A DNA stretch of 64,000 bases from Podocnemis expansa (Eukaryota > Chordata > Testudines > Podocnemididae), in assembly GCA_007922195.1 (NCBI GenBank), contig ML681997.1:14643267-14707266 (forward strand), written 5' to 3'. The notes under the pieces are model-generated. The model was not told where the DNA came from. It saw only the letters and a program-made list of their open reading frames with translations, and ran no database searches. This document shows, one piece after another, positions 1 to 12,089 of the stretch (positions are counted from its first letter, which is position 1; each line of letters starts with the position of its first letter). Position numbers and translations under genes: made by a program.

Positions 1-610
1 AAGTCTAGATATAGAAAGTAGACATTCTGATAACTAAATTTTACAGAGAAAACTTTTTAGATGGAAAATTTCCGATGAGCCCTATACAAAATCAGACTTT
101 TCCCTGGGAATGGGCTCCACTGGGCCAGCAGATAGACCTTTTCCTTCCCATGACAATAGCAGGCAGAAAAGAGGTTTAGTAGATTCTCCTATGACCCTTC
201 CATCCTCTATTAGCTAACTTTTGAGGAGAAGCTGACTGAGCCTCCACAAGCACCTCTGCTTTCCTCCTTAGCTTCTCTCTCCACATTGCATGAATTCCTG
301 TCACTACAGGATTGTAACACCCTTGTCAGCATCTGAGCAAAAGACAGAGTGACTGGGGTCTGCATAGGACTGTTGGAGGCAGCAGTGATCTCATATGGGG
401 GCTCCTCAGTTTCACAATAGAGATTAGCTAAGGGCATGTAAACCTGCAAGCCCAATACTACATAGGCTGACTAGAAAGGGGTCAGGCTGGTATGGAGCTT
501 CTTGAGACAGAGAGAGCGAATGTCTTCAGGATCTGGCCTTCAGGTAAAAAAAGTGTCTTTGTTATTTCACTGTGTGGCTTTCCCTCAAACTTAGAACTGG
601 CCACAAAGCA
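1..610. other. Unassigned non-coding sequence
   Basis: No gene, known repeat or convincing open frame was seen. The short open frames here (81 and 64 codons) have no recognisable domain. Confidence 0.5.
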
Positions 611-618
611 GACAGGAA

Positions 619-871
619 CAGTGATGGATTTCCCATTAGGCATGGTAGGCACAGTGCCTAGGGCCTATGAAATTTTTAAGGCCTAAGAAGGAGGGAAAAA
701 ATTAAAAAAGCAGAAAAAATAAGGAAAAATAAGGAAAGTCATGTGGTTTGGCATTAGAATAGTTTAAAGTGCATCATGTCAATCAACATAATTTAATTGG
801 CGTTTATGCCTCTTTTTGCACGCTTTGGAATGAAAGTGCCTAGGGACTATAAACACCAAAATCCGGCCCTG
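619..871. mobile_element. Short non-autonomous hAT element, 253 bp
   Basis: The 8-bp sequence GACAGGAA lies directly before the element (611-618) and directly after it (872-879), a perfect hAT-length TSD. The ends are imperfect inverted repeats: CAGTGATGGATTT on the left, and CAGGGCCGGATTTTGG when the right end is reverse-complemented. Both subterminal regions also carry GTGCCTAGGG. There is no transposase frame, so it would have been moved in trans. Confidence 0.85.
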
Positions 872-1097
872 GACAGGAATAAAATTAGAGGGAAAAAGGT
901 AAGAAATGTTTTCCATTTATCATTTGAATTTGAGGCTGTCTTTGTTAGGTGTTGAATTTTTCTGGCCAGCTCTCCATGTCATGCTTTCTTCCTAGGCTTG
1001 CGGTGGCTGCAACTGCAGGGATGATATTAAAATAAGTTGCTTTCATTATTCTGTCATGTCCACAAGTGCACGTTAGATCTAGGAAGTAGCTATAGTA

Positions 1098-2912
1098 CAG
1101 GGGTGGCCAAACTTATGGAACTCAAGAGCCGCACAAGTCGATTATTAAACCTTTGAGAGCCGCACTGAGGCATATAACCACATATTTTTACCTACTCCAA
1201 AATTACTAAGCTTAAAATTCATTGCACACTTTAATTTTATTGTAAAAATAGGGAAAATATTGATCCACTAATGTCAGATTCTAATAATTATTTAAGATTA
1301 CCATGAAACTAGGCCTATACAGTAAAAATTTAGCTGTTGCTAGATGTAGAACACTACAGGCTTGTGGCAAGTTTTTTTTTAAATCTGGGCAGTAACATGT
1401 CAATGCAGCAGGTAAAAGCTCTGAGATGCTGATCTCTAAGTATTGCACAATGTTTTGAATTTCATTGTGGAATATGATGCTTCACAGCAGTGAGATGTGC
1501 TAAACATTGCAAGTAATCTACCTTCAGTTTTAAACTTTTCTCCTTTGTATTTTCATTTCTTAGTATTCCACATCATGTTTAGGACTTGTAAAACATGATT
1601 TTATTTTAACAACAAGTAAGCTGCATTAGGGCTTATGAGAAAATCTAAACATGCTATGGCTTCTCTGATCATGTCACACTTCTCTCCCCAAGTCCCCATT
1701 GCCGCTTCCCTGCCATCTCTTACCACGCTGCTGCTTCTCTGCTCTCTCCAACCATGCCGCACTTCTGCCGACCACCCCATCCTGGCACCTACCATGCCCC
1801 CGCTTCCCTGCCAATATTTCTGCCAGTAAACTTGTTCACTAAAATACTCATGGACAGTGAAGAGAAGAGGTCTGAGGACTTGAACACAATTAATTTTAAA
1901 ATGAGGGTAATATAGTAAGGGAAAACACTGCTCTCATCTTAATCCTGTGAAGTGATGCACACAGGGACACCTTTTCAACCGTTCAGAATCACAACAGATC
2001 AATGAGAATTTAGGGGGAGATAAAATGCAAGATCAGAGCCTGTTTCAATAAGTGCTTTGAAGTCCGTGCACAGAAGATACTATGGAAAAAATCCCATTGA
2101 GTTTCTTCAGTTTGGGGTCAAGCCCTGTATAAATTCTAAATATCATTATTTGGTTTTTATAATAAAAAGTGAAATCATTATTGGTGAGAGATTTTTTTTT
2201 CAGAAAGTTTACAACACAATTTTCTGTCCTCAGGTCTTCATAACAATTACTCTTGTCTAATGGGCTCAGATACCCATAGAGTCATTCATGAAGGCTGCAC
2301 GAAATATAAATAGATTTTGACCATACAACAAAAAAGAATTAATACATATTGAATGCTATTTAATCGGTACAAGTATAGTGCTGCTGTTGAACTTTGCGGT
2401 GAATGTAAATTATCTTAGTAATTGACTTACTTATATTAATTAAAATGTTCTTTTAAAATAAATGTGCTAGCAGTTCCTTCTGCAAACAGATGACATACTG
2501 ATGTCTCAGGCACACTTGTTCAATGGACTTGAGGATTTTTTTTCCCCTAAAGCTAGTTTTCTGTAGTAGTGGTCTACCCTAAGTCTAAATCATTTCGCAT
2601 GCTGAAAATGAACCATGATCCATAATGAGCACTTGTAACATTCTTTAAATAGAAGGTTTTTTTAATAACCTTTTGACAGGGCTGCCCCTCCACCGGCTCT
2701 CACCACGCTGCTTTTTCCTGGAGCTCTCACAAGGCTGCTCCTCCGCCGGCCGGCTCTCACCCTGCCCCTGCCTCTCTGCTGGCCCTGACGATTGCAGATT
2801 TCTTGCCCCTGCCTCCCGCCATGCCGCCCTTCCCTCCTGCGCTCTCCCAGGAGCTGCAATTTTTCTTTAAGGAGCCGCATGCGGCTCGCGAGCCGCAGTT
2901 TGGCCATGTCTG
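1098..2912 (+). mobile_element. Non-autonomous hAT element, family A, copy 1 (1.8 kb)
   Basis: The element begins CAGGGGTGGCCAAACTT and ends in its near inverse, AGTTTGGCCATGTCTG. Flanks are CTATAGTA and CTATAGAT, an 8-bp TSD matching at 6 of 8 positions. Subterminal AGAGCCGCA / GCGAGCCGCA blocks sit inside both ends. The interior holds a C-rich minisatellite at about 1,690-1,810, AT-rich sequence, and a GC-rich block at about 2,680-2,880. No transposase is encoded. A second, longer copy lies in the opposite orientation at 26,808-29,157. Short open frames at 1,635-1,829 and 2,057-2,260 are shared with that copy but look like no known protein. Confidence 0.85.
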
Positions 2913-2920
2913 CTATAGAT

Positions 2921-4650
2921 TCCCTTAAGCAGAGATGGGTGAAAGCACTTTGTCAGCTCAGAGAAATACCTGGTGTCCAATTATGTAGCATTCCTGAAGT
3001 GTTGCCAATGAATTAAATGGTTAAAGGATATTTTCACCTCATTAGGTAGCTTCTCCATTCACATAGAACCATCAGAAAACATCATTCTTTTTGGATTAAA
3101 TGAGAACAGGTTGATATACACCCAGTAAGGAAAATTCCTAGTAAATCTTGGGTCTAGCTCCAAAACAAAACAAAATTGGAGAACCATAAAGGAATAGTTT
3201 CATTTCCTGGTCTGGAAATAGTGCAATATTGAGGGTACAGCTTTCTCAAAAACTTGTGTGCAAGTAGAGGATCAAACATTTCCTAAGCAGGGCACTAGTA
3301 TCAATTCAGGAACTAATAATGTCAAATCAAGCTTCTGAAATCCTGCATGTCTTTAAAATAGCAGCCTTTGAGTACTACAAAGTCAGGAAGAAAATGAAAA
3401 GAGAATTTCAACAGAAACATATTTTATGGCAAAATGCTATGGACAGATCTTCACTTGGTGTAAACCGACATTGCTTCATCAGCTTCAATATAGCTATGCT
3501 GATTTACCCTAGCTTAGGATCTGGTCTGTAGCAATTTGCCTGGAAATCAAAATTCCTAAGCATAGACATTAATAAAGGGAAGTTAAAAAGTGTTGAGAAA
3601 TGATTTTTCATTCCATTTTAAAACCTCATTTCATGCATTGTTATGTCATCTAGTTTTAAAATTACACTCCAAGTAGAGGGACCAAACTGCTCTTCTGAGC
3701 TTTTCAATCATCATCTCCCAGGGCAGAAGTACATGACTGGCCTGTAGCTATTTGTAAGGTCTTTCCGGACCATTCAACAGAATTGTATGCAGGGGAGTCA
3801 TATGAATAGCTATATAACCAGTAAAAGGTATTTGATTGAGAACTGTATTATAGCAAATAAATGATGCTGAGATAGCTCAAGCTGTGAAGTTGTAACTGAA
3901 GCTTAAATGGCCATTTCTGTTGCCTTGATATAATTGGTGACCTACCAGAGTCAGCTCTTTGTTGGTAATCTATATCAGCACACAGTCTAGGGTGCCTTTC
4001 AATTCAAGTTTCTCAAAGAGATTTAAAACAGTCAGAGAAACATTTTCTTTTGTTTCATGCCATATATCTCTTTGAGAGCTGAAGTATTCTCTTCTAAACT
4101 CCCACTGTGTATCAAATATTACAAACTAAAATAAACTCCCCTCCCACTAAATAAAATTGCAGCCAGAGGTGGGTTGGCATAATCTAATATATATTTTAGT
4201 AAGGTGAAATGCCAAGATTTATCTCATTTAAGGAGAAAGGCTCCAGTATTTGGAACTCTCCCTCCAGTATATAAGTATATAAATAGAAGAATGAGAATGA
4301 ATCTAATTTCAGTACGACAAGTGGGTAGGGAACATGGCACAACGTCTTATGCTTGCAATTATGATTTAATTCCATTGCGTGGGACTGGAAATGCCTCTAG
4401 TGTATATGTCCACAGTTATTAGATTATCAGTAAGGCATTGCTAAGTTATCAGAACTGAACATTTGGTGAATTGTCTTTTCTTTTTCTTTCAGGGTCAACA
4501 AAGATCCCTGGCCAATTTTGGTTGAACATTATTGCTGTCATTCATGGCTGAGAAGGGGTTATAAAAAGATCATAAGGTATGAATGTAACTGTGTTACTGA
4601 AAGGTCTTATACAACATAAACCTTTGATTTCTTCCTCCATGCCACCATTA
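2921..4650. other. Unassigned non-coding sequence
   Basis: AT-rich sequence without recognisable repeat or exon. Open frames of 70-72 codons (3,319-3,531; 4,204-4,422) have no domain and no splice context that I can support. Confidence 0.45.
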
Positions 4651-4658
4651 GTCTAGTT

Positions 4659-5275
4659 CAGCAATTCCCAAACTGTGGTCCGAGGTCCACTGGTGGTCTG
4701 CAAGGGCAGTGCAGGTGGTCTGCAGGGGAACAGGTCGGGAAAAGTGGAGCTGGAGCCGGGTGTGCAGGGCCACAGAAGACAGTGGTACAGTAAGGGGTGC
4801 AGGGTGGGGATTGCAGGGTCAGGGGGGATTAAGGGGGCAGTAACAGGCTCAGGGCCAGAGAAAGCAGGGGGTTGGGGTGGTGCTTAAGAGCCTCGTGGCC
4901 AGGGAGTACAGAGCTGCAGTGGAAAGGGCTCGAGGCTGGGGAGTGCAGGGACGTGAGGAGACAGGCCCAGGACACAGTAAGGGGTTTGTGGCTGGGAAGT
5001 GCAAAGCCATGGGGGGTGGGGGGGAGAGGACAGGTGTACGGTAAGGGGCTCGGGGCCAGGGAGTGCAGGGCTCAGATGATGGAGGCATAGTAAGGGGTTT
5101 GGGGGTGTAGTAAGGGGCTTGTGCTGGGGACTGCAGGGTCACAAGGGACAGAGGCACAGTAAAGGAGTTGTGGGTGTGGTAAGGGGCTAGGGGCAGGGGA
5201 TTACAGGGTGGTGGTCCATGAAAGCTTTTGATGATGATGAAGTGGTCCATGTAATGGAATAGGTTGGGAACCAGG
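4659..5275. mobile_element. hAT-like MITE with internal GC-rich minisatellite
   Basis: The left end CAGCAATTCCCAAACTGTGGTC and the right end GGTTGGGAACCAGG are imperfect inverted repeats of the GGTTCCCAA type common in hAT elements. Flanks GTCTAGTT (4,651-4,658) and ATGTAGTT (5,276-5,283) match at 6 of 8 positions. Between about 4,740 and 5,210 lies a degenerate tandem array of roughly 45-50 bp units built on CAGTAAGGGG and GGGAGTGCAGGG. The long minus-strand frame across it (4,849-5,250) is an artefact of the array. Confidence 0.7.
4740..5210. repeat. GC-rich minisatellite inside the hAT element
   Basis: Degenerate direct repeats of about 45-50 bp share GTAAGGGG(C/T)T and GGGAGTGCAGGG(C/A). 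Unit length and sequence drift, so this is an old array. Confidence 0.7.
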
Positions 5276-5283
5276 ATGTAGTT

Positions 5284-6105
5284 TATTTCATGATGAAACT
5301 AAGTCTGATCCAGGATAGGCAGAAATAACCTTTCTCATTCTGAATTTGGCTTCTTGTCAGTATCTCTGACTGTAGGCAGGTGGAGTTTGTTTGAACAAAT
5401 AAATAGATCCTGACTTTTTTCTTTGCAACTCCCCCCTCCCACCCCACGAGCATCCCACCACCATCTCACATACTCCCCTGAAAAAAGATTCACAGCTTAG
5501 ATTCATGGTTGATGAACTAATCTGTTTGAGTTGAAGCCACACCTGGTGTGAGTAATGGGCAGCATGTAGCTGCGCTGGGGACTGACTTGAGGCTCAGACT
5601 CTCCCACAAGGAGAGTGAACTGTACAAGGCACTTTCTTGGTGTGGGTCACTCCCCCCCTGCACTGGCTCAGGGGTCTTGCTGGCGTGATGTGTGGACAGA
5701 ACCGAGGTTCCATCCACTCCCCACCGACCAGGGGGTGGTGGGAGTAGCAGCCCCATGTCTACTGCTTTGCCTTGAGCATGGACTGAGATCTGGGTAACTC
5801 ATGTGAAGCAGTTAAGGGGACGCCTTGTTCATCTTTACTCCTTAGGCTACTCATAACAGAGTCCTTTACAACTCAACACGTAGTTTTCTAGAAGAGCAAG
5901 TCCTTCCACCAAAGCTCAGCTACTGACAGTCAAGTTGGGCTCTTCTGATGAGTGAGAGGGCTTCTGTGAACTGAATAGACCTGGGCAGACCTGTTGCCTT
6001 TGAATAATACTCTCACTTATTTTTGTATAACCCTGTTGGCCTTCAACATAGAGAGACACGTGCACCTTAAGGGCCAAACACAAGGTGCTTATTCATCACT
6101 ATTAA
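5284..6105. other. Unassigned non-coding sequence
   Basis: Mixed-composition sequence with no confident repeat or gene. Overlapping open frames on both strands at 5,517-5,797 are low-complexity shadows of each other. Confidence 0.4.
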
Positions 6106-6109
6106 TTAG

Positions 6110-6475
6110 GGCCAAATTAACTGACTTGAGGGCCCCAGGCTGTGCCCCCCCAACTGTGCATGACATGGGGGCCTCTGATGCAGCCACCACAGCCAGGGGC
6201 CCTGGAAGGCTGCGTCAAAGTGGCAGCAGCCTCACAGTGAGCCAGCTGGCCATGCCCCTGCGTAGAGCAAGGAGTGGTTGGCCTGGCCCAGGAGGTGGGA
6301 TGGAGCATAGAGCCTGGCCTCTGGCTCCAGGGCCTTGCCTCCACCATCCAAAGCTGGCAGGAGAGGAGTGTTTTCAGTGCTCCTGCTCTGACAGTGCTGA
6401 GCTGGGCGGGTGCCAGATTATTGAGGTTTTAGGGGCCAGAGCACAGGACCCCCTTTTTGGCTGGGGCGTTTGACT
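6110..6475. repeat. GC-rich block, possible old DNA transposon
   Basis: A GC-rich patch starts with AGGGCCAAATTAACTGAC, resembling AGGGCCGGATT-type hAT ends like that at 871, and ends before GACTTAAGTCCCTAAAAC. A matching right terminus and TSD could not be identified. Open frames on both strands (6,117-6,347 and 5,994-6,473) reflect base composition. Confidence 0.3.
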
Positions 6476-6537
6476 TAAGTCCCTAAAACTCCTGTGATAA
6501 TCCAACTCTGCTATTAACACCTGTGTAAACACACTAA

Positions 6538-8148
6538 GGCTGTGTCCACACACAAGCAGTTAAACTGATTTAACTTGAAGCGATCTAATTGAATCGCTAT
6601 AAAAATCATTAAATTGATTCAAGTTAAATCGATTTAACAGGTCCACAACAAAAAACACAAATCAAACTAGGATGTCCAGGGACAAGACTTGCTAGTTTGA
6701 TTTAGGAGAGGGGCATCCTGGGAGGTGTAGCAACATGGCCCAATGGCAGGGCCCTGTTGCCACCCAATCCCCTGCCTGGCTCTCCCCTGGAGAGCCAGTG
6801 GGAAGGGGAAAGGATCCCCCACCGGCTCTGGCCTCCTGGGGTGGGGGCATCCCCCCAGACTGGCTGCAGCCTTGGGCTCAGCCAGGCTTTGGGGAGAAGG
6901 GACCCCTGTGCCCAGCTTTCCAACTGCTAGCTGGGTGGCAGGGAAAGAGACCCCAGCCTGCATTCCCACCTCCAGACAAGCTGGCTGGGCGGCAGCAAAG
7001 GAGATCCATCCATGCCTGGCTTCCCCCTCACGGTCTGGGCTGCAGGGAAAGCTGAGCGGCAGGGAATGGATCCTGCATGTCTGGCTTCCCCAGCTTTAGA
7101 TGGGTGGTGGGGGAAGGCACCCCAAGCACCCAGCTCCCAGCAAGCAAGCTGAGCACTGGGGAAAGGAACCCCCGAGCCTGGCACTCCCACCGCTGTCTGG
7201 GTGGTGGGGAGAAGAGCCCATCAAGCCCAGCTACAGCACGCTTGCCAGCGTTGGGGGAAGAGACCCCCACGCTGGCTCAACCCATACTAGCTGGGCTGCA
7301 AGGAATGCTCCCCCAGCTCCTGGCGTGCTCCCCATGTCGTGGGGGAGACGGGATGCCTGTGCCCGGCTTTTGGAGTGCTCCCCGAGCATACCGAGAGCCG
7401 GGGGTGGATTCCCACAGCCCAGCTAGCATGGGTCGAGCTGGCCCAGGGGTCGCTTCCCCTGACACTGGCAAGTGTGCTGTGGTCAGGTGTGGGGGGCTCT
7501 TCTTCCCACCACCCAGATGGCGGTGGGAGTGCCGGGTGCATGGGGTCCCTTCCCTGCCACCCAGCTTGCTTGCTGGGGGCCGGATGTATGGGATGCCTTC
7601 CCCCAATGCCTGGCTAAGACTGGGGAAGCCAGATGTGCAGAGTCTGTTCCCCACAGCCCGGCCTTCCCTGCAGCCTGGCCAGTGCAGGGAAGCCAGGCAC
7701 GTTGGTATCCCTTCCTCCACTCCCTGGCGAGCACTCAGGGAGCAGGGTGCATGAGGATCCCTTCCCCTACCACCCGGCTACAGCTGGGGAAGCCCGGCTG
7801 GCACAGGGGGTGCCTTCCACCTCCCATGCCCTCCCTGGCCAGGCTGCTGAACCCTGGCCCTTCCTTCCAGGGTGCTGGGCATCCTTAGAGGAAGATCTAA
7901 CCAGGGTTCAAATCGATACAACTGTTATATCAATATAACACATCCATACGGTGTTATATTGATATATCAGTTTTGATTTGACTGTCATATCTATATAAAA
8001 CTAGGTTTTATTATATTGATATGACTTTCCTCATAGCAAAATGACAGAGCTTGTCATTTTGCTATAAGAAAATGTTGTGGGGCCCTAACCATTTTTAAAT
8101 TGAAATTACCAGCATTATTTCAATTTAAAAGCTGCGTGTAGAGATACC
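6538..8148. mobile_element. MITE-type element, AAATCGATTT-word subfamily (1.6 kb)
   Basis: Flanked by CTAA on both sides (6,534-6,537 and 8,149-8,152). The left end GGCTGTGTCCACACA and the reverse-complemented right end GGTATCTCTACACGC are diverged versions of GGCTATGTCTACAC. The outer left arm is full of palindromic words such as AAATCGATTT and TTAAATCGATTTAA; the right arm has TTATATTGATAT variants. The core (about 6,740-7,860) is a GC-rich tandem array. The block at about 6,672-6,745 (GACTTGCTAGTTTGAT, GGAGAGGGGCA) matches the element at 58,093. No transposase frame. Confidence 0.8.
6740..7870. repeat. GC-rich minisatellite core of the 6.5 kb MITE
   Basis: About 1.1 kb of degenerate direct repeats, roughly 60-70 bp each, built on GGGAAGCC(A/C)GGC, GGGATGCC(T)TTCCCC and CCACCCAGCT. 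The array opens long overlapping frames in several phases on both strands, including 225 codons at 7,077-7,754. That is expected of stop-poor GC repeats and is not evidence of a gene. Confidence 0.75.
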
Positions 8149-8152
8149 CTAA

Positions 8153-8840
8153 AAGAATGACTCTCTTTGAGGGCCACCACTGGAAAATGTTGGCCCAAGG
8201 GGAAAAGAAATTTAGTTCTGGGTTGATGGATGTGTTAGAGTGAGGCAGCTATCTTTCCCATCTCCCTCAGGCAAGAGGACTACATTAATTACTATGGCTC
8301 CAAGGGACATTACATGTTTCTTTTATTTCCCCTTTGAACTGTTAGAGAGAATAAAATGGCAGGCAGGTGTTTAGCCATGTCATGGCAGTTCTGTCACAAT
8401 TGGTTGCGGGCTTGAGATATGATGGCAAAATAGAAGGGACATAAACTAGTTTGGCTTCTCCCCTTGCTTGACTTCTCTCAGTGCTGAGTCTGTTTCTTTC
8501 TGATGACTGGCATGTATGGTACAAACACTAGACGCTATCTTGGCTCTGATTTTCATCAGTCCAGTCTGTATGTGCATTAGGAGGATTACTACCTTCAGTC
8601 GTTTTTTAAAAAAAAGAGATGTGTCTTAGCCACATGTTTTTCACCTATTCCAAAAATGTGACACATTTGATCCAAGTTAGGGCAAAGAATATACACCCTA
8701 TTGATAATATATGTTTTCTCCATGGAACTACGGGATGCTGTACTCATAATGATAAACATCTGAAATATTTCTAAATGCAATATTAAAAAAATGAACTGAG
8801 TTTCTGAAATGTTACCACTTAACATTATTTATGATGATGA
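8153..8840. other. Unassigned non-coding sequence
   Basis: AT-rich sequence with no recognised repeat or gene. Confidence 0.4.
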
Positions 8841-8846
8841 CATATA

Positions 8847-9195
8847 GGGCACGTCTACACAGACCGTTTTATTTTGAAAGGGCTCCTTTTGAAATAAGGG
8901 AAACCGCGTGATCGGAAAGAACGTTATTTCGAAACGGATGTTTCAAAATAACGCCAATGGATCCACTGTTTCGAACCGTTGTTTCAAAACAATGGTGTTG
9001 TTTCGAAACAACGGGTCTAACGCCGTTATTTTGAAACATCCATTTCGAAATAACGGTTGTTTTGGGGGAGGGGTAGGTTTTACTTTTTCAGGACGACGAT
9101 CCTTATTTCAAAAGGACGAGGTCTGTCCTTTCGAAATAAGGGAACGTCGTGTAGACCAAATCATTTTTATTTTGAAATAACGAGTGTTATCACTT
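8847..9195. mobile_element. MITE, TTTCGAAA-word subfamily, right end eroded
   Basis: Starts GGGCACGTCTACACAGACC, a variant of the shared MITE terminus, after TATA. The body is packed with TTTCGAAA, ATTTCGAAAT and CCGTTATTTCG words, many decayed to TTTCAAAA or TTTTGAAA. A partial inverted terminus, CGTGTAGAC, occurs at about 9,148-9,156, but words continue beyond it, so the right boundary is uncertain. It lacks the GC-rich core seen in relatives at 20.9 and 38 kb. Confidence 0.65.
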
Positions 9196-9235
9196 GGAAA
9201 CTCCAGCTAAGATATGACGCTGGTGTATTAAGCAC

Positions 9236-9430
9236 ATGATGAGATATAGCCCTGCTCTAGAGAACTTAGAATGTAGTAGACAGGACAGACAAAGGATGGG
9301 AGGGAAAATAGGGGGGAAAGTCTTGTGCAAAAGGTCTTACAAAAGTTCAGTGACAGAGCTAGGAGTAGAATGTAGGTGTCTTGATACCGCATCCAGTGCC
9401 CCATTCTCTAGGCCATGCTGCTTATACAAG
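9236..9430 (-). repeat. MIR-like SINE fragment
   Basis: On the minus strand the sequence follows the MIR pattern: a GGCCTAGAG...ACTGGATGCGG stretch, an open tract around ACACCTACATTCTACTCC, then the distal part. Old and diverged. Confidence 0.5.
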
Positions 9431-10850
9431 TTCTTCTTGATATGGCCACTAAATCAACCAGCTCCTTGTTTTAAATATAATAAGAAGAAAGCTCTTATAT
9501 AGATATTCATATTCTCAGAATGAATCTATATCCCACCACCCCAAACTCTGCTAGATATAACAGCAAATGCATCAAGCAAAACAACAGCTGGATTTCTTTC
9601 CTGTTGTGGGATTTCTGATAGTTTTTAATGCAAGGTAATGAGAGTCTGACTGGAGATTAGAAAAGGATTCTGTACTCATAGAAAGCTGCATCTTTTGTAA
9701 CCTAAAGCATTCTGTGAAATAAAGCAGTCTGATCAGATGAAAGAACACAAAGAAGTCCAAGAAGAATTCAGTCTGATACCATTGCTAAAGGAAATTTTTT
9801 CCCATGCCTTTCAGATCAAGAGAATATGGAAAAATGAACAAAAGCAAGAAGTGACAATGCAATAAAGAATGTCATTTAAATTATCTGAAATCATAACAAT
9901 TTTCTTTAAACTCTCACCACTTTTTTTCTACTTTCACATTTCCATTCCAATTACACTCTATATTAAGGAGATCGAAGACAGACAACCAATTTTCTGGTGG
10001 AAAGCACCTTTCCATCGTCCCTGAATATGCATCATGCCTTGGTGCCAAGAAATGTAAGTTTTTCTGGGCTGCCTTGACCATTGCTAGGGAAAATACTTGT
10101 CCCCTAAGAAGGAGACTTGGATCTCTCGCTCATTTCACATAGGCCCCAGATAGACATAAAGTGCTAACTTTTGATTTCTAGCCACGTAGGCCACATTTAG
10201 TCACACTTACTAGTGAAAGGCTCCATATTCCATTTCTGCAGGAACTAATCACTTAGCTCTTAGGATGAGAATGCCCAGGCCTCTGTTAATTGGACCAATA
10301 TACAAAAGAAGAATCCTGAACAGCTCCATTTGCTTACACTTCACTGTAGCACAGTGGCCTTTTTTCCCCCTTCCCTGTACAAACTAAACCCTTCACCAGT
10401 TTTCTCATAGCTTTCTAACCCTGCTATGGTCCACTGAAATAGCATCCATTATTCTAGGTAGCCAGAAAGCTTAGTTTTCCCTACCTGCCCATAACAAATG
10501 GCACTGCTCCTTAGCTAGAGCTATTCTGGGTTGCATGCTAAGTAGTCTCTGCCCTTGTTCACCTCAACCCTGCTGTAAACATATGTAATACTCCCGTTAG
10601 GATTCTCAAGCTGTGGAATGGGGTGGGATGTGGCAATGAGGAAAGAGGTCTCTCATTGAAGAGTCCAACTGAGGGAGAAGGGGTTGTTTTCCACAGTGGG
10701 GAGATAAGGCAATTCTGTTTTCATGACAAGAATATCCTTAAGGCAAAACTTCTTCCCAGCAGCCAAAGAAAGAGCTTCACCAAAACCTTTGCAAATAACC
10801 GGTCTCCAGGACACACTCAGCTAAGAATTGATCAGCACCCAGTTTCCTAA
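9431..10850. other. Unassigned non-coding sequence
   Basis: No recognised repeat or gene. Composition is ordinary for the window and open frames are short. Confidence 0.4.
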
Positions 10851-10854
10851 GGAT

Positions 10855-11385
10855 TAAGGCCTATATTTTCAAATGTGGCAAATGATCTTGGATGTCCAAT
10901 TTGATAACTTTTGGATGCACTTGCAGCATCCTTTACTTTAACTTTTCTTGTGAGTGCCCAGAATTTCTGAAAATCAGGTCCATGTTGTCTTATGTTGGGC
11001 TTCCAAAAAAACCAAAAAAACAAAAAAAACCCCAAACAGTACCCAAGTTGTTAAAAGGAGGCTGGAGAAAAATTATTCTCCTTAACCACTGATGATAGGA
11101 CAAGAAGCAATTGGCTTTAACTACAGCAAGAGAGGTTTAGTTTGGACATTAGGAGAAAATTCCTAACTGTTAAGGTGATTAACCACTGGAATAAGTTTCT
11201 GAGGGAGGTTGTAGAATCACCATCATTCAACGAACACCTGTCAGGGATGGTTTAATATGGTACTTGGTCCTGCCATGAGTGCAGTGGACTGCACTTGATG
11301 ACCTGTCATGGTCCCTTCCAGTTCTATCATTATTCTATGATTCTATGAAAATCAGTGGCCACTTTTGAGAATTTAGCCTTAGTCT
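10855..11385. mobile_element. Small palindromic MITE split by a CR1 tail
   Basis: The left arm starts AGGCCTATATTTTCAAATGTGGC and the right end reads GTGGCCACTTTTGAGAATTTAGCC, its imperfect inverse. TTA lies next to both outer ends. Inner inverted stretches include GAAAATCAGGTCC. The CR1 tail at about 11,058-11,348 separates the arms, so the MITE is the older insertion. Confidence 0.6.
11058..11348 (+). mobile_element. CR1 LINE 3' tail
   Basis: Matches the CR1 3' region in sense orientation: CACTGGAATAAGTTTCTGAGGG, ACACCTGTCAGGGATGG, a CTTGATGACCTGTCATGGTCC block, and a terminal TTCTATGATTCTATGA microsatellite. The 5' end is truncated, as usual for CR1. It is the same subfamily as the copy at 43,857-44,162. 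Confidence 0.9.
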
Positions 11386-11580
11386 CCAGGTTGTGGTAGA
11401 GTAATGGGGCTTCTGGTACTGTTGTATCACTTCATGTTGAGTCAAATAAACCCCATCTTATTCTGGCTCTAAACTGAAGGCTTGATTGAATACACGGCAA
11501 AGGAACTGGGGTCACAGATGTGTCCCTGTACATTTGCTTGTTGGAGGGAAAGCATGGATATGTGTATCCTGAAGATGATT
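11386..11580. other. Unassigned non-coding sequence
   Basis: No feature recognised. Confidence 0.4.
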
Positions 11581-11689
11581 GCATAGCTTTGCAGGTGATG
11601 TCCATGGGAGACCTCTGGTTTCCTTGCCTATAGGATACTGTTCTGGAAAGTATAGTTGCTAGGTTGAGGTGGGATCCACCTGACTAAGA

Positions 11690-11812
11690 AGGGAAAGCCC
11701 ATCTAGGAATTATTTCAGGGAAGTTCTATGGCCTGTGTTATGTAGGAGGTTAGATTAGATGACCACAATGGGCCCTTCTGGTCTGAGAATCAAGGAATCT
11801 ATGAATCATAAA
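11690..11812 (+). mobile_element. CR1 LINE 3' tail, second subfamily
   Basis: Ends with TTATGTAGGAGGTTAGATTAG, GATGACCACAATGGGCCC and AATCTATGAATC-type repeats, the 3' signature of a second CR1 subfamily. 5' truncated. Confidence 0.75.
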
Positions 11813-12089
11813 CCTTTACACACTGACTCACCAATCTAATAAAAGGGAGCTGGTGACAAAAGCCTGCAACTAGTTATATTACAAAATTATAATAGGGTAA
11901 GGAGCAGCAAGAGGGATAACAACAGGGGGAATCTGCTCAACATCTTATATTTCTATATAGAAAGTAGTTTGATGAATAAATAGGAAGAACTGGAATTATG
12001 AATACATAAACTTAATTATGACTGAAATGGGATCATGGAGGCTTGATGACATAAATTTTATGATTGAAATATTAATAGAAAAGCATATA

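Noticed and set aside
4740..5210. CRISPR-like array
   Set aside because: Repeats and spacers are not distinct, units drift in length, and the DNA is vertebrate.
4849..5250. 133-codon Pro/Ser-rich minus-strand frame
   Set aside because: Produced by a 45-50 bp minisatellite inside a hAT element.
7077..7754. 225-codon open frame on the plus strand
   Set aside because: It lies in a GC-rich minisatellite core of a MITE, with comparable open frames in several other phases and strands; sequence is Gly/Pro/Ala-rich with no domain.
6740..7870. CpG-island promoter
   Set aside because: The GC richness belongs to a repeat array within a transposon and few CpGs remain; no adjacent exon.
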